From Tethya wilhelma (lineage: Eukaryota > Porifera > Demospongiae > Tethyida > Tethyidae): a stretch of 64,000 nt of DNA. The position numbers and the translations under genes were made by a program. Under the pieces are notes generated by a model. The model saw only the letters and a program-made list of their open reading frames with translations. It was not told where the DNA came from and did not search any database. How positions within the stretch are numbered: the first letter of the stretch is position 1; the number at the start of each line of letters is the position of its first letter. Positions 35,460 through 46,830 of this stretch are shown piece by piece. The stretch spans positions 130,177 through 194,176 of the forward strand of contig CAXIPT010000010.1 of NCBI GenBank assembly GCA_964030475.1. Reading direction: 5' to 3'.

Positions 35460-37852
35460 TGGTCCTCTGAGGTGAGTACCACTAGCTGTCAGCCATCTTA
35501 GAGAGATCCTAGTTCGGTATACCTTCTTCTTTTACAGGATTACAGGTGGACCTTTTGACACTGAAGTATTTGAATCATCTTACTCTGTGGAAGATGTAGA
35601 TATTCAGGTTGATTTTACTATTTAGTTCTTAGAACAGGTACAGAATATATTAATTGTTGTTACTGTACATATGTTTAGAAAGGGTGGCAAATGAATTTAT
35701 TGAGGACTTTAATAATATGGCATACTTTTGTACTGCTCTGTTAGATTTATTAGCTAGATGAACCTCAAGTCAGTCTGTTGTGAACTTGATTGAGTTCTTT
35801 ATGCTTACACCTATGGAGTTGATTGATGCTATCAGCATCTGTTTGTATCCATATTGTCAATGTGTTTTTGTGTAGGCTTTGTTGTCTAGTTCTGTCAGTT
35901 GAAAGGCAAAGAAGAAGAAAAAGAAGGTGAGGGCACATTACAGCTATCAATTGTGGAGTTTGTTATATTGCATGCATATCCATGTGTTGTTGTGTCCATG
36001 GACTGGTGGCAATGTTACACTATAGTGTGGTGTCCCTATATAGTGTAAGCTACATGTACCACAGTGGTTGAAACATATGGCCTGTGGGGAAATGGTCAGC
36101 ACCACATCCTTTAAGGTGATCAGACATCCCCCCACCCTATAACCAACCATTACTATGATTATGTTTAGTACTATCCTTGTTTACGACTAAAGGTCCTGGG
36201 AATCTGAGCCAGTAAGGAATATACCTGAAACCTTTCCCATTTAGTGAATGTGGTATACAGAATTCCTTATATAAACTAGCTAGCAGCCTCATGAATTTGA
36301 ATTGGCTACTGAATCCCTCAGCTCAACCCCCTTCCCTCACACCACCACCACAATGTATCAATGACTTCATAGGCTCCATGTACTAACACCTATTAGTACT
36401 TTGATAGCATGTAAACTCATTGTTTTTGATTGTAAATTATTATTATTGTTGTAAGGATGTACCACATCCACTATATGGCACCATCAGTGAAACTGACGTG
36501 CACTCTCTCTGTGTCAGTGTGTGTAATGGCTGATAATGATTACTATTGTACTGTATACAATAGTTTAAGAATCATAATTTGTTGCAACTCTTGTTGTGAT
36601 GAATGTTATTGTCGTCAAAAGTTTTTGAAAGTGCCACCAGGAAATGTTTCATTTTTGTCTGAGCAATAGCTATATAGCTACAACATTTGTTATTCATTTC
36701 AAGGCTGATCCATCAAGAAGCTATAGCAGTTAGAGTTGATGTTAAGTGTATCAAAGGTGTGAAAATGCATAAAGCGTAGGCCTTTCACCGACTTCAAATT
36801 TTCTCTCTAATTTTCAAAGTGCACGTTTTATAATGTCACATATTGAGGACTGTAACAGCTAGCTAGACTGTAGGACTTTATGGACTCTGTTCTAAGAAGA
36901 CCATCTTAATAATTCTATACAGATCTTGAGGTGTCAAAGCTGTATTCATTAACTATATAGCAAAACAAATGATAATTATTTATCATGCAGAGATCCTCAA
37001 TATTACTAACTTCATGGATGGGTGTTTAGCTAGCTAGCATCTTTGGTTGACCTTTAATTTGTCACCTTAATTGGAGACTCTTAGAAGAAACAGAGCAAGT
37101 GTCACATAAAGAAAGGTACTGGTATGGTAATGCTGGGCTGTGCTGCATGGTTTAAGTCCTATAAGAATAGTAACTTTATACAATGTCATACTTATTGTCA
37201 CTATATATTTTTCACTCAGTCTCATGAATCACGCAGGAGCCCTCAAACATGTCAAGTTCTGCATGGATGGGTATGTAGCAGGTGCATCTGTGGTTGACCT
37301 TTGTCACTGGCTTGGATAGTGAACGAAGGAAGGTACGCACTGGTCTACTCAATGCCTCTCATTCGCTTGTGCAGGTATGATTATTGGTGTGTGCTTAAGT
37401 ATTGTTTTCCCTACCTGTGTCAGTCAACAACTGTGTCTATTTTTTTTTTTAAATAATATGCTGTGGCTAACATACCGGTACCAGCACCCAAAATTCCAAG
37501 GTGGTATACCGGTACCGGTTATTTAGAACCCCAGTGCCATGGTACCGGTACCAGCTAGAGTTGAAGTACTATTCCTAAGGTAATTTAAGCGATGAAGTAT
37601 CTCATAGTTATAGCTAATGTACTTGTCAGTTAGCTGACATTAATTTTAGCTACATCTCACAAAAGTATTATACTGTTATTATACACAAACTGTTTTACGT
37701 GCTAGGAAAGCTAGGAAAGTAGCTAGGAAAGTAACGAATAAATTTAAAGATAGCTATATACAATGTCATCATAATTTTGAACTTTGGCAGTCAGCCCAAA
37801 GACAAAAGTACACTGTGCATGTACAAAAAAAAAACAACTATACATAATCAAT
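35460..37852. other. Intergenic, no gene supported
   Basis: A cluster of TACCGGTACC palindromes lies at 37475-37553 (near 37475, 37513 and 37540). Open frames at 35765-36150 and 36457-36669 have no recognised features. Possible splice-like signals near 35538 are not strong enough to call an exon. Confidence 0.45.
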
Positions 37853-38722
37853 TTAGTGGCATGAACGACAGAACCTGGTCCAGTTCTTCTTCTTAGGTTG
37901 ACCTGTCAAACCAATGCATCTAAATGGTACCACTCCAAACAGCATTCACAAATGATTGATGGTTCACTGTGAAGGTCACGCTGACAAACAGTACATATTC
38001 AGACTGGGTGTTCCCGTTTGCGTTTCAAGATATCCTCTACAATCATCTAAGCATCATGTGAGAAGTATTGACGAGTTAAAGATATCGACATTCTCATTAG
38101 GCCTTGGCAAATTATTCCCAGAATAATTTGAGAATAATAGGTACACATTAATTCTGTGAGAATAATAGGCTGTACTTTAGGAATAATAGGTATAAATTCT
38201 CAGTCAGTGTTGTTATGAAAATTTACATTCAGCTGATTGCCTAAAATTCAATGCCGAAAAACTGAACTACTGGGTGCTTTTTCGGTTAAAAAAGCCTATA
38301 GAATTGATTGCTAAGCTTCCTTAGAGAACTACCTACAATATTAGCTGCGATGATGTATTACAGCAATTTAAAAGAAAATGAAAATTAACTACATTGGGTG
38401 TGTGAACTCTTGGAAAAACTCACTAAAGACTATGCATGTCATTAAAATTCTTATTTTATGAATTTATGTACTAAAATTATGTTTGTGTCTGAGAATAATA
38501 CAAGAATAATAGGCTGACTGAAAAGAATAATGGGCTCAAATTTTGGGAATAAAAGAATAGAATAATAGGCAAACTTTTGAGAATAATTTGCCAAGGCCTA
38601 ATTCTCATCCAATGCTGCATTAGACACTCTCTCAAGTCTGCATTCCACACTTTCTTCATCAATTAGTTTCCCTTTCATAGCAGCTTCAACAACTGACTTG
38701 TTCACAAACAAATTCAAGATCA
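37853..38722 (-). pseudogene. Inverted copy of the PHD-finger gene, last exon, element-interrupted
   Basis: On minus it begins after ACATGCAG and follows the last exon of the gene at 39336-39705: NKSVVEAAMKGKLIDEESVE, NAALDENVDI, then the PHD-like Cys region. It is interrupted by the 503-bp element at 38098-38600. It also has a TGG to TGA stop (at the W before ICTVCQ) and a one-base loss after WYH. It lacks both four-base insertions seen in the plus-strand copy. The two copies face each other across N 38734, so they may be alleles placed side by side by the assembler. Confidence 0.75.
38098..38600. mobile_element. TAGGCCTTG-ended element, 503 bp, with 8-bp target duplication
   Basis: Ends TAGGCCTTGGCAAATTATTC and GAATAATTTGCCAAGGCCTA. 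ATTCTCAT is duplicated at 38090-38097 and 38601-38608, and occurs once in the uninterrupted copy (reverse complement near 39454-39461), which proves the insertion boundary. The interior has many GAATAATAGG modules. Confidence 0.92.
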
Positions 38723-38734
38723 CTGCATGTGTAN

Positions 38735-39705
38735 TTCCAGTATTGACAACAGTGATGACAAAACAGCCACATCAGTCACTACAAAGCCTACTGATTCCCA
38801 GGTGCAATGCATTAAGTTGGGTAAGCAATATATTTTATTCTGTGTGGCCAGTGTGTATAAATATGTATAACCGATTTATACTCATGCAGGTCTAAAGCTT
38901 CCCCCTGTGAAGAAGAGAGGTCGCCCCAAGGGACACAACCTTACCACTAATGGTCTGCCAGCTAAGAAGGCGAGAAAAGATTCTCGATCTCCTCAGGCAT
39001 TCAGCAAGATTCATACGTCTGAGAAAGTGAAAGGTACGTGCATGTCAGTGTGTGCGCGCATGTATGTGTGTGTGTGTGCGTATGTGCGTGTGCAAGTTTT
39101 TGTGTATGTTTTTGTGTGTGTGTGCTTGCATCTGTTTGTGTGTGTGTATGTGTGTGTGTGTGTGTGCATGCGTGTGCGTGCATGTGTGTGTGCATGTATG
39201 TGTGTGTCCATGCATGTGTGTGCATGTGTGTGTGTGTGTGTGTGCATGTGTGTGTGTGTGTGTGTGATGGACCAGTTTGTATGCAAGTATGCCAGTACCC
39301 ATGCTTTATATTGTATCACTTGACTACACATGCAGTGATCTTGAGTTGGTTTGTGAACAAGTCAGTTGTTGAAGCTGCTATGAAAGGGAAACTTATTGAT
39401 GAAGAAAGTGTGGAATGCAGACCCGAGAGAGTGTCTAATGCAGCATTGCATGGATGAGAATGTCGATATCTTTTTGACTCGTCAATACTTCTCACACGAT
39501 GCTTGGATGATTGTAGAGGATGTCTTGAAACATAAAAGTGAACACCCAGTCTGGATATGTACTGTTTGTCAGCGTGACCTTCATAGTGAACCATCAATCA
39601 TTTGTGAATGCTGCTTGGATCGAGTGGTACCATTTTAGATGTATTGGTTTGACTGGTCAACCAAAGAAGAAGAACTGGTTCTGTCGTTCATGCCACTATG
39701 CATAG
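38735..39705 (+). CDS. AT-hook plus PHD-finger protein, partial, with two four-base frameshifts
   Basis: Exons: from the N to 38820, 38890-39033, and 39336-39705, with phases that agree. Exon 2 encodes VKKRGRPKGHN, an AT-hook-like basic motif. The last exon encodes SVVEAAMKGKLIDEESVE and then a Cys4-His-Cys3 pattern: WICTVCQ, ICECC, WYHFRC, NWFCRSCH, as in PHD fingers that read histone tails. An AATAAA at 39761-39766 follows the stop at 39703-39705. The frame is broken by four extra bases near 39447 (GCATTGCATGGATGAG against GCATTGGATGAG in the inverted copy) and four more near 39620 (TTGGATCGAGTGG against TTGGAGTGG). The 5' part is missing. Probably a chromatin protein gene or allele that has decayed. 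Intron 2 holds a long GT run. Confidence 0.65.
39046..39270 (+). repeat. (TG)n-rich tract in an intron
   Basis: GT runs broken by CA/CG variants; low-complexity frames here are artefacts. Confidence 0.9.
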
Positions 39706-39922
39706 TTTTTGTTGTACATGCACAGTGTACTCTTGTGTTTGGGCTGACTGCCATAGTTCAAATAAATTATGACATTATAATTATATTGCTAACATTGTGG
39801 GTGTTACTGTTTGTGTATATAAATATGACAGTATGATACTTTTGCTAAATGTAGTAAAATTAATGTCAGCTGACTGGTCAGTATAATTATTAGCTAATCC
39901 CGGCAGTTACCGGTACTATGGN

Positions 39923-40090
39923 TCTTGGATTTGTGTAGAAGAGCACTTACAAACTCAAAACCAAGAGACAGTCTCACCTTCCTAGATAGATGAAACCACG
40001 TGTAAAATTTAAATTTTCACCAACTGATATACTCTTGCTCTAGCGGGTTTTTCAGGCTAAAAGAATTTTCTAGCTAGCACTAATGCTTAG
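39923..40090 (+). repeat. Direct repeat of 40302-40450
   Basis: TCTTGGATTTGTGTAGAAGA, ATGAAACCACGTGTAAAATT and CAACTGATATACTC recur at 40302-40450. The first copy starts exactly at N 39922, suggesting an assembly overlap that was not collapsed, or a local duplication. Confidence 0.75.
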
Positions 40091-40252
40091 ATCATGAAGT
40101 ACATGTGCTAACAACTCGATTATAGACCTTTTCAAGCTTCATAGAGCGAAATCATACTTGTGTAGAGTGCTATCTAATAAATACATAGCCGCAAAACGGC
40201 TATACCTAAATGGAACTACTTCTATTTATGGTTTATATTACCTATAACTTAC

Positions 40253-40612
40253 CTGTGACCTTCCTCAAAGCTGTAAGAAGCTCCATGCTGTGTAGGTTAG
40301 TCTTGGATTTGTGTAAAAGAGCGCTTACAAACTCAAAACTAAGAGACGGTCTTATCTTCCTAGATTGATGAAACCACGTGTAAAATTTAAATTTACACCA
40401 ACTGACATACTCATACTCTAGTACGTTTCTCAAGGTAATAGAAACTTTCTTCTTAAAACTAACTGTTGGGTTGTAATATACAGATGTAAAATAGGCCTAA
40501 AATTGCTTAATCAAACCATGTGTTTGGAAAAATATCTCCCATCGCTAGTAGCGTACGGATAATTTTCACTTACCTCTGAGAAAAGCGCTTTGGAATCCCG
40601 TTGATTTGCCAT
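40253..40612 (-). CDS. Candidate 5' end of an unknown minus-strand gene
   Basis: On minus, an ATG at 40612 gives 13 codons (MANQRDSKALFSE) and an ideal donor GAG/GTAAGTG at 40573. A second possible exon, 40287-40253, lies between CACAG and CACAG/GTAAGTT. Further exons are not recognised, and the region downstream is duplicated around N 39922. I do not recognise the protein. The support is splice-site quality only. Confidence 0.35.
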
Positions 40613-40753
40613 TTCAAAGCGTCTAAACTTCAGATCAAGGTAACGAAAACAACGTAGATCACTATAGAAACAACTTGCTCATAGCAAATTTCTTTTAGCT
40701 TCGAGTTATGAGGGCTTTTGTATCACATGGTCAAATTATTAAAAATCATTTAA

Positions 40754-41476
40754 CCCTTTAATTACGAATGACGGGAAAACCCGTCATTAGCGCTTGCGCA
40801 CTAAATTACGATTGACGGGAAAACACGTCATAGCCAATATGGCTGCAGTTAGCGCCAATTTACAGCTCAACACCAGCTGCAGCAAGGTGTGAGCAATACT
40901 TGCAGCTGCTATTTGCAACGTAGTTTACTACCAAGCTTACTTGTGGCTCTTCTGCAACCCACGCGCTCGATAGTACAGCGAGTATTTCTAGCTACTCCCA
41001 CTCATTGCAAGGTAGGTGTACTTACATAAACTGTGAATATTTGATAGTACAAAACATAATAATACATGTAAAATCCAATATAGAAAGGATAGGATGGCAG
41101 TTAGGCCTTCCTTCTCAGCTGAAGATGTGGTCAACATGCTATCAGATGATGAGAATGAAGGAGAGAATGTAGCTAATGATGAAGTGACACATTTTCCTGG
41201 AAGTGACGATGAATTCGGAGTATATGAAGAGACAGTCGGCAATTCTGATAGTGTGAAGATCAAATTGACAGCAGGTAAAGAGCCAGAAGTGTATGTGCAT
41301 CTTAGTGTATGCATATGTAAAAGAAAGAATGTAAATTTTGATAGTATGATAATTGTTTACATATACAGTGATGAGATTGGGCATGAAGATGAATCTGAGG
41401 AATCATCCGCTGAAGACGGTGCACCCCCAGATTTGTCCTCTGAAAATGATAGGTATGTAACACACGCACGCACACA

Positions 41477-41514
<38 letters not shown>

Positions 41515-41897
41515 CGTTAATCTGTCCTGGAGTGCTACTCTCTCACCAGTCTCCATTCGTCCATTCTCTAAACCAGTCGGACCAAAAGTTCCCATTCCAA
41601 GCTCAATTCTCGGAACATTTCAATTGCTCTTTACTTCGACACTAATGCAATACATTGTTGATCAAACAAATCTGTATGCATTGCAATGTATGGGAGAAGA
41701 CCTCTACTCAACCTGGACGAAGCTCACTGTTCCTGAATTACAGGCATTCATTGGATTCATGATACTGATGGGAATGGTACATCTACCAGCACTGTCTGAC
41801 TACTGGAGCAAAGACAGCATTTTCGGTATGAAACAGTGGCAGATCGTATTTCACGAGATCGTTTTGTAGAGATACTTCGGTACCTGCACTTTGCGGA
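40754..41897 (+). mobile_element. piggyBac transposon, truncated at an N
   Basis: TTAA at 40750-40753 is followed by the end CCCTTTAATTACGAATGACG and an inverted repeat AATGACGGG-AAAA-CCCGTCATT (40767-40788), partly repeated at 40811-40831. A transposase gene follows (next entry). The right end is missing because sequence stops at N 41898. Confidence 0.8.
41094..41897 (+). pseudogene. piggyBac transposase, 5' part, frameshifted
   Basis: Begins MAVRPSFSAEDVVNMLSDDE, an acidic N-terminus. A CA microsatellite (41476-41510) interrupts the frame region, with a possible intron from GTATGT at 41453. After it come PIPSSILGTF, DQTNLYALQCMG, WTKLTVPELQAFIGFMILMG and LPALSDYWSKDSIF, the classic N-terminal half of the piggyBac DDE domain. 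The expected RISRDRFVEILRYLHFA continues in another frame after about 41826, so there is a frameshift. The catalytic Asp region lies beyond the join at 41898. It would catalyse TTAA-specific cut-and-paste transposition if complete. Confidence 0.8.
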
Positions 41898-42145
41898 NTA
41901 GACCATAATTTTGTTTTAATTTTTTAGAATTAGAAGTTATAGAATTATTTAGATTTAGAATTATTAGTTTTATTTTTTAGATGCATTCCTCCTGCTTCAC
42001 TTTTAACTCCAATTAAGTTCTAAAGTCAGTGTGTGGTTGTTGAAAATAAATGCCTTAACTTTAATTAATTTGTTGTGCGAAACTTTGCAAAACACAGATC
42101 AAATCTCACTTGTCCTCAATGCCAAATGTTGGCAGCTCTGAGATN

Positions 42146-42465
42146 CAGGCCCGCTACTCCCTTTGCCTTTGGTCCAAGGACGACCAGAACGAGAAAAACT
42201 CATTTCTAAACTTTGTTGCTACGCTTCAGTTTCTGAAAACAGTTGCAAAGAAAATCGTGCTGGTTCACAGACGATTCTGAAACAAGACAACTGCTCCTTT
42301 GAGCGCCATTTTGGCAAACAGTTGCTATGGCGACAGTATTTGCATATTCATCATCATCATCATCATGTAATAAAACTAGACGACCCTTACCATGTTAGTG
42401 TAGAGTAACAATTTTTGCCAATTCTTGCATGCAGCATATTAATTTTAGCTACAAACTTTGACCTA
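42146..42465. repeat. Duplicate of the promoter region at 10770-11055
   Basis: GCTACTCCCTTTGCCTTTGG, GAGCGCCATTTTGGCAAACA and ATTTTAGCTACAAACTT match the earlier segment. It starts exactly at N 42145. It retains the first codons of the minus-strand exon (MSFSRSGRPWTKGKG) but not the rest. Confidence 0.85.
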
Positions 42466-42479
42466 TAATTATAATAATT

Positions 42480-43431
42480 ACAAGTATAGTAAAAATTTTA
42501 TAAAAATGAAAAGTGTAGGAATGGGCAGTGCTGTAAAAAGCAAGAAAACAAGACAAGTCTCTGAATTTCGGCACATGACTACTTCATTTTCATGGCTCAA
42601 GTTGTAAATGTTGGTTGTTTGGCTCAATATATAGACATGCATGAGTCAATGCAAACTAATTTGGATGAAATAACAAGCATGTAGAATGTAGATACACTGT
42701 AATGTTTGAGAGTTGGGTCACAAGTAGTCATGTGCCGAAATTCAGAGACTTGTCTTGTTTCCTTGCTTTTTACAGCACTGCCCATTCCTACACTTTTCAT
42801 TTTTATAAAATTTTTACTATACTTGTTCATTCACTTTTTTCAAACACCAAGGTGCTCAATTGCATGGAGACAACCACACAGTACAATCTCTACAAAAAGC
42901 AGGTGTACATTTGATACGCATGGGCATTATAGACATAAACACGTGGTCGATCTATTGACGACCTTTACCTACATAAAATGGCTAAATAAAAAGTACAGTA
43001 TTTTATATCAAGAGTTTCAAAGCTGCCTAGATTTTGTTTGCTGCCTTTTCGCCAGCAAACGAGTAGAAAAGGACGTACTACAGATGAATTGAAGTCTTAC
43101 TATATGATCAAAGTTGGCTCAATGCCTTTTGTTTGTCTGGAAATCGTGTTCAAGTAAGTCAGTTAGGAAGGAAGTAAGGAAGTAAGGAAGTAAGGAAGGG
43201 GAGAACAAAATTGCACTGTTGTGGCTTCTCGCCAGCGCTCTCTCCAGAGTGCTCTAGAAACTTTCTGCCGGTTTTCTTGGTTAGGACAGTAAGTAAACTG
43301 TCTGTGGGAGGCTATTAAATGCATTTGAGGGCTTAGCTTTCTTTCCTTGAAAGTTTATAAGCATGAACATTTTGTATTGTGTCAATGGGGCAGTCGACCC
43401 ATTCCTACTATACGTACTACCGTACGTATGA
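42480..43431. mobile_element. Composite inverted-repeat element, second full copy
   Basis: Reverse-orientation copy of 1730-2706: fold-back at 42480-42836 and the ATACGTACTACCGTACGTAT palindrome at the right end. The interior contains GTTTGCTGCCTTTTCGCCAG, itself part of a hairpin, and an AAGGAAGT repeat near 43166-43198. Confidence 0.85.
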
Positions 43432-43804
43432 TTATTATTTCATTATTGTTACAATAACACTCAAAGTGTTTGTAGCTATGGCCATATAGAAAGTACCACG
43501 AAAATAATATATATACTTGACTTCACTGGTTGAAGTACTAGTTGTGGAATGAAACAAACATGTGTACGTATTAGGTTAATGCGTTTATCAAAGAATAAAT
43601 ATATGGTTGGTGTAATTATTGTGGAGCACGAATTAGCGGGGATTTGCTGATGGCCTTGAATTGTAATCTTTTAAGAAGCTATAAGCAAGATCCTACAATA
43701 TATTGTTGGAAGAAGTAAAGCCAGGAAGCATAATTATTATGTATATATATATTATGCAATAATGTAGTACACATAATGATAGACAACAATGTAGTATACA
43801 TAAT

Positions 43805-43872
43805 TATACAAGTATAGTAAAATTTCATAAAAATTAACAGTGTAGGAATGGGCAGTGCGGTAAAAAGCAATG
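43805..43872 (+). repeat. Single arm of the fold-back family
   Basis: ACAAGTATAGTAAAATTTCA and GTGTAGGAATGGGCAGTGCG, then unrelated sequence after AAAAAGCAATG. Confidence 0.75.
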
Positions 43873-44079
43873 TCGTAGTCTCTAATATCTATGGATAGAT
43901 AACGACCTTTGACCTCTATCTACAAAAGATGGCTGCATTGTGTAGGCTCGGAATTTATATACTAAGTTATAAAGCTTTCGAAATTGCGTGGGTGTAGCTT
44001 CTAACTACGAGTTCTTATGAAGGCCATGCAAGCGTTTGTTAATCTGTCTGAGAGAGCTTCTGAGCAAGTTTGAAGCTAG

Positions 44080-44490
44080 GTTTACGTTACCATTGTTGTT
44101 TTAGTTTGATACTTTCAACCTTTATTAGTTTTTTAGTTTGAAGTCAGTTATGATGTTAGCTAATTTTTAAATTAGTTTTAGTTCAGTTTATCCTGGTGGC
44201 CCATTTTAGTATTAGTTTAGTTTCAGTTATTGCTGTAGACTGATATATCTCAGTTAGTTGTTGTGGGACCCTTTTAGTTTGCTTTAAACACACCTACATG
44301 TAGCTTGAAACTTGTGGTTCAGATGATGTGTGTCAACTGATTGGTAGTTCTTGGTTCAGTTTTTCAAGTGAAGACTAATGACCAGAGATTTAGTTTAGCT
44401 TTAGTTTTTTTGATATCAAAAACTAGACTAATAGTTTAGTTTTAGTTATCAAAATACCTTAACTAAAACAACAATGGGTTTAACTTTGTC
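44080..44490. mobile_element. TAGTTTTAGTT-rich element with inverted ends
   Basis: CCATTGTTGTTTTAGTT near 44090 faces AACTAAAACAACAATGG near 44461. The interior is repeated TTAGTTTTAGTT. GCTAG on both sides (44075, 44493) may be a target duplication. It sits inside a relic of the ATACGTAC-ended family, whose end recurs at 44500-44570. Confidence 0.65.
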
Positions 44491-44574
44491 TTGCTAGATT
44501 GATAAACATTTTGTATTGTGTCTATGGGACATTCGACCCATTCCTACTATACGTACTACCGTACGTATGATAAT

Positions 44575-46380
44575 GTTCATGAATGCAGCAGCAATATATA
44601 GTCAGTGTCAATACCACAGACCTTGTACATACTTGAAGTATAATTATAGTGAAGTTGATCAAGTGCATGTAGAATTAACATTGTATGAGTTTGAAGAAAC
44701 AGCCAATGAGATATATATACATGCATATTGCATGTATAGAACTTTAGTTGGCCTTGTGATGTTACACAAAGAACTAAACTATATGGTAAAAATATCCGTA
44801 CAAAAATCGTGCCAGACCTGCGGAAGTAACATACGGAAGATGGTAAGTTAATTTCAAACGATCAAATGATACAAACAATGATCGATGATAATAATATTAC
44901 AATAAAATCTTGATCCATAAATGCCTACTGTGATGTATATAATTTTTTAGTATACTATATGATTCTGTATGTAGTATCATCCGAACCTATGTATTGTTAA
45001 TGTCATCACTCTAGTAGTACAATTATTGTATAGATGATTCCTACCTTTTGAAGTCAATATTAATTACAATGATCACAATGCTAGCAATACTCTTGAAGGT
45101 AAGTGCCAATTTATAGTCACACTGCGTATTGCCAAGCATCCAGGAATCTTGAAGAAATATCTCTTACTGTTAAGTTTTCTGATGTTTACATACTAGCACC
45201 TCCCAAAAGATCAGAAAATTTCAACCATTTTGGGTGGCAACTAGCAGCCATAGGAATAAAACAACCTAGAAATTGTGTGTGTATATGTGTGTGTGTGCAT
45301 GTGTGTAAGTGTGTGTGTGTGTGTTACCTATTGTACTAACTGACTTAATTGGAGAGTTTCCAGATAGAGAACTGGAAAGTGTTGAGCAAACATAGCATGA
45401 CAGCACAAAGCAATTCCTTTTTAAGGAAACCGTTGGGAAAGTGAAAGTTTTGCACGGTTTAACATTCGCAGTTTTCATGAATCACGATCCATCCATGAAA
45501 GTTTTTATTCACGAAATTTTCTGTAATGTACATGGGTTCGCACACAGCTCATCCAGGAAAGCTTAACTGCAAAAATATTTGACTACGTAGAGACATCCGC
45601 AAAAGTTTGACACCGCGAAACTTTCCTGCTATATACGGTATGTTTCTTGATACTCATACGCTACTCGATAATTTGCGTAAATGTGAACAAAAAAGTTAAT
45701 GGTTAAAATGGGAGAGCATCAAGGTAGGTGTGGCTGCTATATCATACTACTGAGTGATAGTATCAGTATGGGTTTAATTGCCTGCCATGTGATTGTTGAC
45801 ACAAGTACATACCAAATATGTTAGACTAGAGACTGAGTTTATAGTTTCTTCCAGTGCTGCAAAGAATTTCAAGTAAAGTCTCTAAGGAACTATAAAAAAG
45901 AACTGCTAGTTTGAGACTGTTAAAGGAACTGTCAGTATATTTATAGGCCGTATTTTGTTACTAAATAAAATTATCAACGTGTTTGGTATTTTATGACATT
46001 TTGTTCATGCATGTGTACTAGCCCCGTGCCCAGGCCTCTGTGTGCTACTATTGTTGATTTATTACTTTGATAATCCTTACCAGATGATGTTTAAAAATTA
46101 CGAAAAATTAATGGTAAAGATTATAAATCAATACTAGCAGCACGCAGAAGGCCTGGGAACGAGGCTACATGTGTACCACACATTTGGGAATGCGTGCGCA
46201 CTTTGCTGTTATCCATATAATAGTACTATGGGGTCAGCTGGTATTGCAAACCTATAGTCTTGTTATACTCTATGTAGTGATTTGTATGTACTCGATCAAG
46301 ATTGCGCGAAAGCAGTACTACGTTACCAGGTACGTATCCCTACAAGGTTAATGAGCTCTGAATAGCTGCATGGGTACAAA
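44575..46380. other. Intergenic, no gene supported
   Basis: Holds a TG run (about 45276-45324) and a dispersed repeat around 45440-45655 with several GAAA(G/C)TTT.C phrases ending CTATATACGGTA. No exon recognised. Confidence 0.5.
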
Positions 46381-46830
46381 TAAAAATTATTGGTTTCATT
46401 ACATCACATACATAACTGCATACCTATAATTTTTCACTAAAACTGATACATCCCTCCTTAACAATTTTTCCAAAATCTGCTTCAATTTGTGTTGCATTGC
46501 TGCGTTGCCAATCAAATGTGAACAGGCCTTATAAATGATAGCGTAGCAAGCACTGCACATATGGCTTTAATTAGTGTTCACTGAGTGGTAGTGTCCCATT
46601 ACAAATAATGTATTACCCAATGCATTCCTTAGTATCATGGCTGACCCCCCTCTTATAATAATGGACACTGAATCAGCATAATATTATTTCAAGACTACTA
46701 TATACCAAGGACAATCTAGAGTACTTAGTCTCGGAACTCAGTGCACATATTTTTAATAATATTATAATAGCAGTTAAGCTAGTCTAAGACAAAAACTACA
46801 AGACTAACTTTGAATCATTGACTGATCAAA
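46381..46830 (+). promoter_or_regulatory. Duplicated 5' flank of membrane-protein gene 1
   Basis: AAAACTGATACATCCCTCCT, GAACAGGCCTTATAAATGAT, AGCAAGCACTGCACA and TTGACTGATCAAA in this order recur before gene 2 (about 54100-54611). The similarity across non-coding DNA right up to the start codon implies a shared promoter region. Confidence 0.6.
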
